A DNA stretch of 64,000 nucleotides from NCBI GenBank assembly GCA_032622095.1, contig CP136069.1:47652194-47716193 (forward strand), read 5' to 3'. The position numbers were made by a program, and so were the translations under genes. Source of the DNA: Siphonodentalium dalli. Taxonomy: Eukaryota > Mollusca > Scaphopoda > Gadilida > Siphonodentaliidae. The notes beneath the pieces were generated by a model. That model saw only the letters and a program-made list of their open reading frames with translations, was not told where the DNA came from and did no database searches. Shown here one piece after another: positions 1 to 13,300 of this stretch; positions within the stretch are counted from its first letter, which is position 1; each line of letters begins with the position of its first letter.

Positions 1-1279
1 TGAGGCGAGTGCTAAAGCGGTAACTTAAACCCGGAATGGGAATAGCGTACTCATGATAACACGTACGGACCCGCATAACACAGAATGAATGCCGGGTTAA
101 TAATACATATTAAATATAAGCAGAGTCAGATTCAGTCATACTGTATGGAGTCATTGCCGTATATAATATGGTCGCCGATAACTCTACTATTGAATTTTGA
201 CGGCATGACATTGAATCACGAAAATATTTAATTTAGACAATTTGCATGGGCACATAAAATAACGGTAACAAACCGTCAAACTGATGAAACGGTATGGGAC
301 CGTTGATTATGACGGTCCGAACCCGTCGAACCGACCGGATTTTCTAACAGCGCATCTGGTTTAGCTGGACCGTCGATGTATGTTTCAGTTGCGGGTTTAT
401 GGCTGTAAAGCGCAAAATAATGTCGCAATTGACAAAACAAATTTATCCCCGTACACTTCACAAATACGAGTGCTTCTCGCAAATCATTTTCCGATCAAAT
501 GGTGCTCGTTGTCGTATCATTATGATTTTTAGCCGTGAATTGAAACGCGGCGGTTCGCATTATGCAATTTTGTATACATTTAATTATTTCGACGATACAG
601 AGACACTACTGCTGAATGTTTGTCTCGCTGGACCATGTTTAAACCAGAGATTACGAATGCGCCACTTAGACCTGTGGTTTCGGGTTTAAACCACGGTCAA
701 ACGGCGGTTGCACACGTAGACCAGGTTTAATTGTAATTTTCCATTTCTCTGTGGCAATTTAATCTCGCAGAATGATGTTATGGTCGCTGGATACTATTAT
801 TTCTTTGTTGTTGTCCGATGGAATTATTCCTGGATTGCTTAATTTTATATCCAATTTTTCCTATTTTATTGTTGAGATTCTGCATGCTTCAAATAGTCTA
901 GCTCCGTGTTCGGTGTGATGTGGTGGCATGGTCAACCGTGTCAGCCAAGGTGGTGAATGACAGTTTGCAGGTGAAACATTGGAATGGGGTAAGTGTTATC
1001 TCGTCCATTCCTGTATCATAAGAGAATGCAAGCGTTATACTGCATTTCAATTGTGACCCCTTGGTATTTTCCATCGAATATCTCAAATCTCACACTGGTT
1101 ATAATAAATGGTTAACTCAACATGTCGTATATTGTTCGACATTTTAAACTGACGGCTATTTCAGCCCTGGGTTTGAAAGTTACCTTTATTGCTGAGAAAC
1201 TCAAACTTATTATTGGTCTGGAATTGACATTTATGGTCCGAAATCCACCAACCATGGATGCACGTGGTTATCGATAGCT
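1..1279. other. no gene recognised
   Basis: This is AT-rich sequence with only short chance ORFs on both strands. It could hold the missing terminal exon of the monooxygenase (minus strand), but I found no convincing conserved block with an acceptor. Confidence 0.4.
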
Positions 1280-1282
1280 AAC

Positions 1283-1800
1283 GTTCATATATTTACACAC
1301 TAAGAGTTGTCATCACTAAATCCAGCATTCTGATTGGTCGGCGCCCACGTGGCTAGTTGCAGTTATTTATCGGTGAATGCGCAACGCCTAATAACACCAA
1401 GCTAATAACACCATCGATACGTCATTAGGTATGGAAAGACGAACGCGTAGTGCTTTGGGCGCATTTTGACTCGCGCAGGATTGACTTAATACATCATCGG
1501 GTTTCAACATGAAGAGAAATTGTTCCTATTAACTTTTGCCAAGGGTGCTATTGGGTATTTTGGGCTGATCTTGTCACGATACACTTTTCGATTTAAATAT
1601 ATTTACAAAAGTGGCTTTTTCGCTAAATGTATATAAATATAAGGATTAACTGTCATGTGGATTATTTTTATGGAGATGTAACGGTGAGGTAAGTGGACAT
1701 AACTTGTATGTAAAACCCTTCGGGTTTTACACAAGTTATGTCCACTTACCTCACCGTTACATCTCCATAAAAACAGTCCACATGACAGTTAATCCTTATA
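1283..1800 (+). mobile_element. foldback element, copy 1
   Basis: About 518 bp is shared, nearly unchanged and in the same orientation, with 47168-47682. The right part (about 1639-1800) is a near-perfect palindrome with arms of about 80 bp around AAACCC-TTC-GGGTTT. The left part starts ATATTTACACACTAAG. No coding capacity is seen. Its structure suggests a non-autonomous foldback DNA transposon. Confidence 0.75.
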
Positions 1801-3240
1801 TAAACTCTCAGTTGTACAAAAAGAAACAGAGTAATAGCAAGATCGCGGAAGCACCTCTCATGGCAGCGTTTCGTCTGTTTAAAAGTTGCTGTGAAACAGA
1901 TGGTTAACAATACGACATATATATTGGTAAAACACATAAACATGTGATTCCTTATACATTCAAAACATTAACGTTTCTAAATAAATTGTTTGTCGGAATA
2001 TTCGCGTCCGCGGTTAATCAATGTGATTTCTGAAGCGCGCCCAGCGTTACATAATAACGGGTCCTCGTTACTCGTGATAATGCTGAATATTCGAATTGCT
2101 GGTAACAGGTTGCTTGGCGGTGGTTGTATTGCTGACATTTCAATGACCGGGATCCCGGCGGTACCTCAATGTCACGATTGTTCAGATTTGCCCTGTGATA
2201 ACAATAATTTTGTGTCAATTTGCGTGCAATTGCAGAATTTTGCCACAACTTTCCTCGATATACATTAAATGTGGACACGCGGACATAAATTTAGCACCCA
2301 CCGATTAAGACTAATATTGTTCCAAAACACAACGCACACTAAAATATAGGTCGATTAAAGTTAAAGGCATTTACTCGCCGTTTTTCTTGACTAACCCGAG
2401 ACAATTTAGTCACACGGAAGTCGCGTCCGCCGTTACGTATCCGAGTCATTGTTACACGGATGACCAGCAAATATCATCGTCATCATAGCGATTACTCATG
2501 AATATTCACTTTGTTTATTCATGTGTATGCTGTATGCTGCCTTATTCGCAGTGGAAATACATTATCAGACTAGCTGGTGGCATAAACTAGAGATACGATG
2601 CCGTCAAAAATAAGCCTGTCTCCGTTTTCGTTGCTTATATGCACTGCGTTTTTTTATTTCTCGCTGTGAAATGCAATCGAGGGTAATGTACTATTCTTAT
2701 AATATTATCCTCCTCGCCCACTATTCTTTTTCTATTTATAGTAACAGACTCATTTAGCTTAATCGCATTTCCGCATGAAGACACGTCCAATCTGAAACTA
2801 TACATTGTACGTTACTTGTTGCAATATCGTAATATCATTAAACTTATTTTGTGATTTGTTTTTGTAAATTTTAATGATCTTACAAAGGTACGATAGCTAT
2901 CAAATGTATTTAATATAGTTTTTCCATTTAGTTGCCAAGCGGACAGTTTTATTGATAACATCCTCGTTCCGTTTTCAAAGAAGATAAACAAGTTAACTTC
3001 TTAACTTTCGCAAACATGTCTTTGATAATTTCGTATTTATATAAATAAATGCGCGATTCATGAAGATAGCGATTAGATGCAATTAATAACATAGTTAATC
3101 TCCCCGGCCGTCGTCAAAAGATTGCCGTAAATTGAAATATTTGAGACCGATTTCCAAAATTCACGGTAAATAAAAATGTGACAAAATCAGACACATAAAT
3201 TGTGAGAGAATTGACACCAAAGTTCGGTACAATATAATAA
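1801..3240. other. no gene recognised
   Basis: The two overlapping ORFs at 1990-2278 (one on each strand) are fully antisense to each other and show no family motif. The rest is AT-rich and featureless to my reading. Confidence 0.35.
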
Positions 3241-3327
3241 ATAATGCATGTCTTGTCGTTGACTGTGCCAAAATAGTGGTCCTCGAGGACCACTATTTTG
3301 GCATAGTCAACTCCAAGCCATGCATTA
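3241..3327. repeat. palindrome
   Basis: Inverted-repeat arms of about 42 bp meet at 3283/3284 with centre GTGGTCCTCGAGGACCAC. The outer part is imperfect, with TGCATG on each side. It is probably a miniature foldback element. Confidence 0.75.
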
Positions 3328-4312
3328 TCTATATAATAACTTGGCACTTCGCCAAACCAGAACATTTATGAATACTCCCCACACTAAATTATGCTAAGGT
3401 AGCAGTACACGATTTAGATGGTTGCAGTGTGTCTGAAGAATAAGTATATAGGGCGGTGGCCTTTGTTAAATGTGACATCATTGGTTTGATGGTTTAATGT
3501 TTTAAAAACTGGGAAAGTTCACAAAAACAGTAAAAAATTGGGATACTTAACATGATTTTTGTATTGGGTGAAGGTCATACAGTGGGTGGGGTCGCGAAAA
3601 AAATTCCACGATATATACAATATCCGGGTTGGGGTGCATGATGCACCCCAACCGATATTTTCAACGCCATGTACATTTTTCAAAATCCATGTTTGTCATT
3701 AAATTAGCCAGTATCCATTATCAAATGTCAGATCACTTATTTATTCTGGTATACTATAAATGGTATGAATATTGAAAGTCATACTTATTCCTTCATCAGT
3801 GTATGATATTCATCCTTTGGTAGATAGATATGCATGACATTTCTGAGTAATTGAACATAACGTGCACATTATTACAATACACGTACTTATATTTGTGACG
3901 ATAACATCTTTTTATTTCGTACGTAATACATTTCACACTCATGTTCTTGTCCTGCTATTTTCACAATTTTTTCATCAAAACTCAAAGATAAAAAAAAACG
4001 AAAATTTCAACTTGTATTCTGGATTTCCCCTCTCTCCCCTCCCCATGTGCAATATTTTGTCTTGAGATGTTTGCACATGCCGTTGGCTCCGACCAGTCTC
4101 ACAAATTGAAGGTTGTCAACAGTTTATTCTTATGTTAGAATGATTTGACATATTCTGGCATGCTTATTCTTCTTCGCCCATTCTCACATCGGGGGTGTCT
4201 ATTGTTTCCAATGTTCGAAATGCCTGTGCGTTCTTGTCGACCGATGACGTAATCCATGTTCTTCATGTGTGCAATGTCTGGTGCAAAAATGGGTAGCGAA
4301 CAGCACACTTAC
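3328..4312. other. likely intron 12, no gene recognised
   Basis: The stretch follows the exon 12 donor on the minus strand. It contains a G-rich patch near 3580-3640 (GTGGGTGGGGTCGCG) resembling patches at 24.2 and 25.9 kb. One open frame (4135-4244, minus) has an AG in suitable phase but no pyrimidine tract, so it is not called as the last exon. Confidence 0.35.
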
Positions 4313-4370
4313 TGCCAGGTTTCCGCCGTGGGATAGCTATGGAAGGTATAGCTACTTCGTCCCAATTTCC
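4313..4370 (-). CDS. moxd1: DBH-like monooxygenase exon 12 (last one identified)
   Basis: The exon has 58 nt from acceptor CTTTCAG to donor GGCA|GTAAGT, reading GNWDEVAIPSIAIPRRKPG. The G-x-W and I-P-x-I pattern is what follows the exon-11 segment in DBH relatives. It exits in phase 1, so at least one more exon must follow. I could not identify it with confidence in 1-4312. Confidence 0.82.
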
Positions 4371-7300
4371 CTGAAAGGATACATGTAAGTATTAAACATA
4401 TATATATTATGTTGATATATCACATGAAACCCCTATTGTATCATCAAAAACACCATTATATATCTCCTTATCTCACACTAGTTACATATCACTTGGCATC
4501 GCCACAACAAAATGACCGCGCGTCTTTCTATTGATTCAGGCGGATCAATAATACTTTGAAAAGCCGCGCATAACACCAACAACATAAAATGCAAAATGAT
4601 TACTTTGCTCATTAAAGATAAAAAATTTGTCCAACTTCGTTGCACTGACGAAAATAGACACACAAACAGAGGCATATTGGGGGACTATATTTTTCCATCG
4701 CCAGCCACAGAGCGCGCAATACTGTCGTAAACGGTTGTGAAGCGTCTTAGCCAACGCTGTAAATATATATACATTTTGCAGCTTCTTCTAAAAATTTGTT
4801 GGTTAAAAGGCATAAAGCTCTAGTTTGTTCATGTGATATTCAACTCGTTATGTTGGGATATAGGATATTATGAAACTCACTGTCACTTCTCTAGTAAAAT
4901 GCAGATAATATAGTTTCCATGTGAAGAGTTCGTTATAGTTTCGTTATTTTTCGACCAATTTGGATAATCGGAATGTGACACCGATACGCTACAACTAGGT
5001 TTATATTATGAGGCTATTTATCCCACAGGGTTAAAATGAAAGACAAACAATGGAATGCGTTTTAGCTACCTGTTTAGAAAAAAATAATTAATTATAGGAA
5101 GCCGATACAATCGATAGTAATAATAACAAAAACAAACATGTGATATACAAATTTTGAGGCGCAATAACCGCCTATAAGCAAAAGGGCAAAGACACCAATC
5201 ATGTGTGGACTCCAACAACCCCAATGAAAATGGGAGGGAGGGTTTTCGAAAATCCTGACCGTCTTCACCGGTCAATAAAAATGGAAAGAAAGTTAACACC
5301 AACTGCATCGCTCATCCCTACCCGTAAAAATATAGTTCCCCCAATTCTTGCTCAAGAATTATTCCAATTGATTCACAATTTAAATTAACTTGTTGCCAAA
5401 ATTCTTGAAATTCAGGATTATGTTGTAAATTCGTCTAAGTACTTTGCCACGTCATTATCTTGCTTACTTTTGTGGAACTCCATGCGGCATGGTGTAGTAA
5501 TCTACGTCGGTGAAATATCTCGCCACCAAACATGTTTACGTTTCTACAAATTTCCTGGTTTAAATCCACGCATATGGTTAACCCTTTGGGATAAAATACG
5601 TCGCTCTTATACGACTATGTTATGCCACATTACTTAATATTTACAACTGGAACGTGACATCGATACGTTATAACTAGGTTTATTGTGTGAGGCTCTACTA
5701 CAATGTACCACATTATTTCATATATACAACCCCAACTTTCTGACCAATGCAAATACATGCTCGTTTCAACATGTTTCAACACTAATATTCACAGTATGCA
5801 CGCATAGATAGATGGTTCAATCGCCGAGCGGAGCTGTCCACCAACATGGTATATATAAACGACAGGGCCTGGGCCGGCTAACAATTAACAACTATACTTG
5901 AGAGGCCTCTCAATTAAGAGCGTTTCTGGTTGAAACAGTTTCAGGTCACATACATGTAGATCAGCTCATTATTGACCGTTATAAGGGTACGAGTATAACT
6001 GTGTCACTATTGTTACCCTACTTGTTAGAAACCTGATTATACACATTTATCTAAAAGCTATTTCGTAAATATCTTCTACACGGAAAATAAATTGAAGTTA
6101 ACTTGTGTTAACATGTGTGAGTAAAACATGTTGCATAAAATAAAGGGGTGGGTACCCGAAAATATGGAGCAAAAACATTTATCAAAAACTGGGGTGTCGA
6201 ATACTGGGGTGGTCAAAATGAAAATGTCTGGATTAGAAACGTTTTTTTTCTTTACCACCCCATCCCCACCCCCGCCTCTAGTTTTTTCTAACTGATACGC
6301 TAAAGTATCCAACTATATGTGTCATGAAATTTTATCCTAACGTCGTTTGTCGTTGGAAAACATACCGTTCAGCCTACACTTTTTGGGAAGATATTCAAAT
6401 GAGGTCTCAATACTAAATAATTTACATTAAATTTTGATTGAAAAATTGTCAGAATAATACAAGTTTCAGTCTGGTAGTTACAACTGTGGAGTATTGTGAC
6501 CAACGTGCTTAATATGAATTATCTCCCCCTCCTATTACTCCAATATCTCTCCAATCTGCCTTGTTGATGTTTTTATGGGACCGCATAATCGATAGACGAT
6601 CAGACCGTAATCGTCATTTCGTCGTAATTCAGATTATGATTCTGATTCCATAACATTGATAATGTAAACAAACATTTTCCCACATCGGAGTTTTAAACAC
6701 AATAAAACATAAGAATCCGTCCCTTGGTTACAAATTATTGCAAAAGATAAACGAATTTTAAATTTGTGCTGTCGAGTGTAAACGGAGATAATTTTACTAA
6801 AATTAGCCATGTATTGATAGTCAAGCGGGGGGTGCACTTCGGTTGATGGTGAACTTGAATGGCACTGTTAATTTCATCATGTTCTTTTCATAATTTCATC
6901 CACAAATACCGCCCAACGCATGTCGATTTCAAATCCGGCGGATAACGTCATCATTGACCAAATTCACATGAACCCAGATATGTCTTTTGCTTTTTCGTAA
7001 TTATATGTTCCTTCTTATTCAAGAAATAGTAGGATTATATGATATATATGGATTGTCAGATACATGTATGTACTATCTAGTCTTATAACAATTCCATATT
7101 TAAAATGTTTTGTTAAATTCAGTCGTTTCGCACAGCAGTCTATGTAGTGCCGAAACACAGCCACCTTTTGTTTTTATGTGCATTAGTTGGAAAATAAAGT
7201 TTTGCGGAACTAGTACATGAAGCTAATGTTGAGGTCTTATGATTGCATGTGAGCTGCATCTCCCAATCGCACAAACATAAATGTAAAGCTTTTTTTAGGA

Positions 7301-10300
7301 TTGCAGGACTATAGACGAAATGTCAGTCAATTTGTTTGATTAAATACCCACACGTATAAGTTTAGGGACGTGGCTAGAGGGTATCCATGGAGGGGGTATT
7401 CATCTTCAAAATGTCCAACTACACCCCCATCCCAACTAAACATAAAACTTACATGTTCGCAGAATTGCATTTGCACCTCTTGGAAATATCCAACCTGACA
7501 CGCCCTAAGGTTGGAAAATTACCAACTGATGATAATTTCATAAAATACACTAATTACTGGTTGGAAAATCAAATTAAAATTCCATCCTATTACTGGTGTC
7601 AACTGTCCGACTAATGTTGTGCCAGGAATGAAATGTCCAACTGTTGGAAATTTACCAAAGATGGGGGGAAGACACCCCTACCAACCCATGTCGCCACGTT
7701 CCAGTACAACTGACAAGTTTCGTGTGTTCTAGACAACTTCTTCGGAATTTGATTCAGGAGAGCTGTTAGAAATTCTTGCCTTCATCAATAAACACACTTC
7801 AACTTGAAAAAAGACGCGATTGGGTGCGGTTTGGTAGCTAATTAGGTTGCCATGTGTGTACAAATAGAAGAAATGCATGACTTTCATACAATCATTAAAA
7901 TTATAAATATGAGATACAAATGAATAATTGTGTCAAATACAAGAGGGATGCTGTGACGCTGTGTGAACATTAGACCTAGTATCGGCGACAACGTGGATTT
8001 CAAAATCTGACCTTGAATCCGCGTAATTGCGATTTAGCCCCGCCCCGTAATCGGTTTCTGAATCTGGTTTCTCCCACGAAATAGTCATGCTATCTCGCTA
8101 AACACCCACTTACATATAATGGTTACACAAAAGCATTCTACAATGTTTACAACATACCGGAAATCGCACACCATCGGATGTGTTACAGGAGACGGACATG
8201 GCAGACGTCTCATAGAGGTGTGTCAGCAGGTGCACGTTCAACGGTGTCCAGTCTATAGCGTTATACTTCTCCCTGATCGACGAACCCTCACTGATATTAG
8301 CACCCTGCCACCTGAAACATTAAGTGACACATGCACCGCCAAATTATAACAGGCAGCTATTTTGGCGTTATATTTGTCCCTCACCGACGAACCCTCACTG
8401 ATAGTAGCACCCTGCCACCTGAAACGTAAGTGATACATGCACCGCCAAATTATAAAATTATAACAGGCAGCTATTTGGCGTTATATTTGTCTCTCACCCA
8501 CGAACCTCGACTGATATTAGCACCCTGCCATCTGAAACATTCTGTTAGTGATATCGACACCGCCAAATTACAACGGGCAGCTAAATTGACGGCAGTGGTA
8601 TACCCAGTTATATATCACATTATATTTTAACGTCACCGATGATAACTAAACAAAGTGATGTCTACACATGGCAAATTACAATATGGAGCTCCTTTGGTGA
8701 CAGTTATGTCTATCTTAAGGTCTTTGCTAACCCATGTTCTGCTCTTGTATTATTGTTGTTACGTGTGTCGTCTGCTTTTATTACCTGAATACCCCTACAA
8801 ATGAATGACAAACCCTTAGATTGTATACGTTTATAACTCAATGAGAGAATCCATTCAACATAGAAAGGTTTAATTATTAGTAATATATTATATTATTATC
8901 CATCCCTCATCTAACACCATTTCCGATTGGGTAAAAGCCGCCACGTGATAGTCCTGGAAAAAATCATATTGGTCTCCCGAAAGTCATATTGGACTCCCGA
9001 CTGTACAATATCACTTTTTTATTGGGACTCCGTGACGTCACGAATTAACTCTATTGCGAAATGAATCGGTGAAATTGTGATGCGCGCGCAACACTGACGG
9101 ATTTTAGCAGACGTTTCAGTTACGCATTGAGTTTTTTTCTCACTTCCGTGTTTACTTTTCCAAATCATGCTTTCTGATGATCAATATACAGGCTTTTATA
9201 GAGAATTAAGTGCCGACTAATACCAAAAATAACCACAAAAGTTTTATTCCCAAAATTTGGATAAACATAGAGATGGATAATAAAAATGTCATTATACAAT
9301 GTTGTGTACAGTATGAATTTTTCCTGTACTCGTCCAGGTTGTGGTGAAAAGTCATATTGGACTCGACACTGGCGTGTCTCGTCCAATATGACTTTTCACC
9401 ACAACATGGACTCATACAAGAAAAACACATAATGTACACAACATTGTATAATAACTTTATAATACGTACCTTTTCTCGAACTCAAAGAAGCCATCGAGAT
9501 AGATGTCACTGATTGAGCTTTTACACAGTTCCAGGTCTGTCTTTGGATAATAATGCATGTAATTAACGCACATCTCATCCGTTATAGAAGGTCCACCCTG
9601 TCGACATAATGCGAAATTACCGTTAACTGATGGTGGACGTCATGAACTAACGCGAGAATATCGAAAAAATACGCTGGAATCTCGTGAAATATCGCGAATA
9701 TAGCATGAACTAACTCGATAATGTCTTGGATATTAATATATAGATAAGACATATCTGATAGGTTAAGGTAATCCACACACAGTCTTAATTACTGATAAAA
9801 ATATCGTTAAAGAACGAATGGTGAATTTATTTAAGAAATGACACCAATCATTGTGCATCACATACCAGTACATATTAATAGAGCATTAAAAGTTTGAACA
9901 ACTTTTCAAAACTACAACAAATTTAAGTATGATATATTGTTCAAATTCCTACATACTCCTTATAACAATACGCAGCGAGCGCATGCATAATATCTCCACT
10001 TGAAATGGCGTAGGTGGTTCATTACTTTTTGTGAAGTGAGCACCACACAGCAAGCGCGTGCACACGGTCGCATTGACGATACGTAGGTGATCATCATTTG
10101 TTATCAAGTGTCGACTTCAGCTATTGCCTGATGATCGTCGGAAAACTTCGTGTAACTGTATCGCGAGTTGTACTGATTGTGTGAATGAAGATCGTGTGTG
10201 ATTATAAGATGTTGAATTCCGTAAAATAACTCCAGAATGTCGTGCAAAGGGGCAAATGTCGTGAAATAGCGCAAGACTCTCGTGAAGTCACTCGATAACA

Positions 10301-13300
10301 GTGTTCCCGCTGGCGGTAGCCATTTTAACCATTGGCGAAAATAAATTGTAAATGGCGAAAAAAAATGACCAAATGACGAAAACAATGGCTAAACTAATAT
10401 CCTCCTAATTGTGACCAAACACGCCAGCTTAGTTCTAGGTCTAATTACATGTACATCACGCGTAGCTAACATCCATACAACAAAAGCGTCGGCACTTCGT
10501 GTAAGTTGCATGACCCGATGTGCCCCGAGCAATTAGTAATATGCGTACATTGGTGTTGATTTCATATTGTGTCAATGGCAAACGATTTGTGTTGACAAAC
10601 ACATTTTAACAATGTTACTTATAATTGTATATGGAATCGTTTTGCAGTATGTTATTGTTATTTCCATGTACCAATGTTGCTCATATTACATTGTTACTGT
10701 TTTCTTTTGTCAATAAAATGTAATATCCGTTCAATTTATCTAAAAATATGTTCCAAAACAAGTGGCTAAAGTAAATACAAAGTGGCTAAAGAAAATTAGC
10801 ATTTGGCTAAAAGAATGGCTAAAGAAATTTCTGGGCCAACGGTAACACTGCTCAATAATATCGTGAACTAACGCGAGATTATCATGAAATCATTACATAA
10901 TGTCGTGAAATAACACGAGAATGTCCTTACACATAGAAAATTTGTATATATATATAAAATGTATATTTTTCGGTATATTTGAGATTATTTCGTTTTTGCC
11001 AGTTCAAATCGTGTAATAGGCGTTCGCGTAAACATTTCACTTGTATACTGTGTGAAGAAAATGTATCATTCTGAAACGTTTATGGTATACTACATTATTA
11101 TGATGCTGAAAACCAAGAGAAACCACTACGTCAAGATTTTTTAAATAAGTTTCACGTTAAAATAATGCAACAGATCTTTCCGGACAGGACTTCGTGCGTT
11201 ATTCCATTTCCGATTCCTGCTGACATAATTTGTATGACTTCAATGTGTTGTTTTGTTTGTGTGTGAAATTTAATATTTGTAGAAAGGTAATTATATAAAA
11301 CCAATTTCGATACCAGGAAGAGATTTAAAGCGAATATACTATTAGGTGCATTGTGGAGCGCTTACCGACATGTTGCTTTAAATCATATCTCAACCTGATG
11401 AAACAGGGCGAAAATATCGCTCAACGATGGGAGAATATCGTGATATGACGCCATAATAAATGTCGTAAAACGGTGGGAGAATACCTGAAATAACGATATC
11501 ATAAATATGCAACGGTGGTGAATATCATAAATTAACGCTGTAATAAATATGAACTGATGGGAGAATATCGTGAAATAACGATATAATAAATGCCATGCAC
11601 CGGTGGGAGAATATCGTGAAATATCGATACAATAAATATCTTGAACCGGTGGGAGAATATCGTGAAATAACGATATAATGAATGTCGTGAACCGTTGGAA
11701 GAATATCGTGAAATAACGATATAATACATGTCGTGAATCGGTGGGAGAATATCGTGAAATATCGATATAATAAATGTCGTGAACCGGTGGGAGAATATCG
11801 TGAACTATCGATATAATAAATGTCGTGTACTTGTGGGAGAATATCATGAAATATCGATATAATAAATATCGTGAACCGGTGGGAGAATGTCGTGATATAA
11901 AGATATCATAAATGTCATGAAACGATGGGAGAATATCATGAAATATCGATATAATAAATATCGTGAACCGGTGGGAGAATATCGTGATATAACGATATAG
12001 TAAATGTCGTGTAACGGTGGGTGAATATCGCGAAATAACGATATATATCGTGAAATAACTCTATAATAAATGTCGTCAAACGGTGGGAAAATATCGTGAA
12101 ATAACGATATAATAAATGCCGTGAAACTGTGGTCGAATATCGTTAAATAACGATATCATAAATGTCGTGAAACGGCGAGAGAATATCGTGAAATAACGAT
12201 ATAATAAAGGTCGTGAAACGGTGGGAAATATCGTGAAATAACGATATAATAAATGCCGTGAAACGATGGGAAAATATAGTGAAATATCATGATAATAAAT
12301 GTCATCATATTTCTCAAGAATCGTATATATAACGATATCATAATTCTCATGACACGATGGGTGATGATCTTGAAATAGCGTTATCATAAATGTCGTGATA
12401 CAGTGGAATATCGTGAAATAACCCGATAATAAGTTTCTTGAAACGATTGGATAGTATCGTGCAGCAATTGCATACCAAGTTACGTGAAACGGTGTGAGAA
12501 TATCGTGAAATACGATATAATAAATGTGGAGAAACGGTGGAAGAATATCGTGAAATACGATATAATAAATGTCGTGAACCGATGGGAGAATATCGTGAAA
12601 TAACGATATAATAAATGTCGTGAAACTGGGAGAACATCATGAAATATTGATATAATAAATATCGTTAACCGGTGGGGGAATATCGTGATATAACGATATA
12701 ATAAATGTCGTGAAACGTTGGGAGAATATCCCGAAATAACGATATATATCGTGAAATAACTCTATAATAAATGTCGTCAAACAGTAGGAAAATATCGTGA
12801 AATAACGATATAATAAATGTCGTGAAACTGTGGTAGAATATCGTTAAATAACGATATGATAAATGTCGTGAAACGGTGGGAGAATATCGTGAAATAACGA
12901 TATAATAAAGGTCGTGAAACGGTGGGAAAATATCGCGAAATAACGATATAATAAATGCCGTGAAACTGTGGTAGAATATCGTTAAATAACGATATTATAA
13001 ATGTCGTGAAACGGCGGGAGAATATCGTGAAATAACGATATAATAAATGTCGTGAAACGGTGGGAAATATCGTGAAATAACGATATAATAAATGCCGTGA
13101 AACGATGGGAAAATATCGTAAAATAACGATATCATAATTCTCATGACACGATGGGTGATGATCTTGAAAATAGCGTTATCATAAATGTCGTGAAACAGTG
13201 TGAGAATATCGTGAAATACGATATAATAAATGTCGAGAAACGGTGGGAGAATATCGTGAAATACGATATAATAAATGTCGTGAACCGGTGGGAGAATATC

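Noticed and set aside
4135-4244. Candidate terminal exon of the monooxygenase
   Set aside because: The frame and phase would fit and it ends in a stop. But the intron would be only 68 nt, with no pyrimidine tract, and the peptide matches nothing in the family.
7190-7300. Alternative exon 11 (frame with LTCN)
   Set aside because: It lacks the W-T-P and L-Y blocks and a donor. The exon at 8158-8272 fits all motifs and both splice phases.
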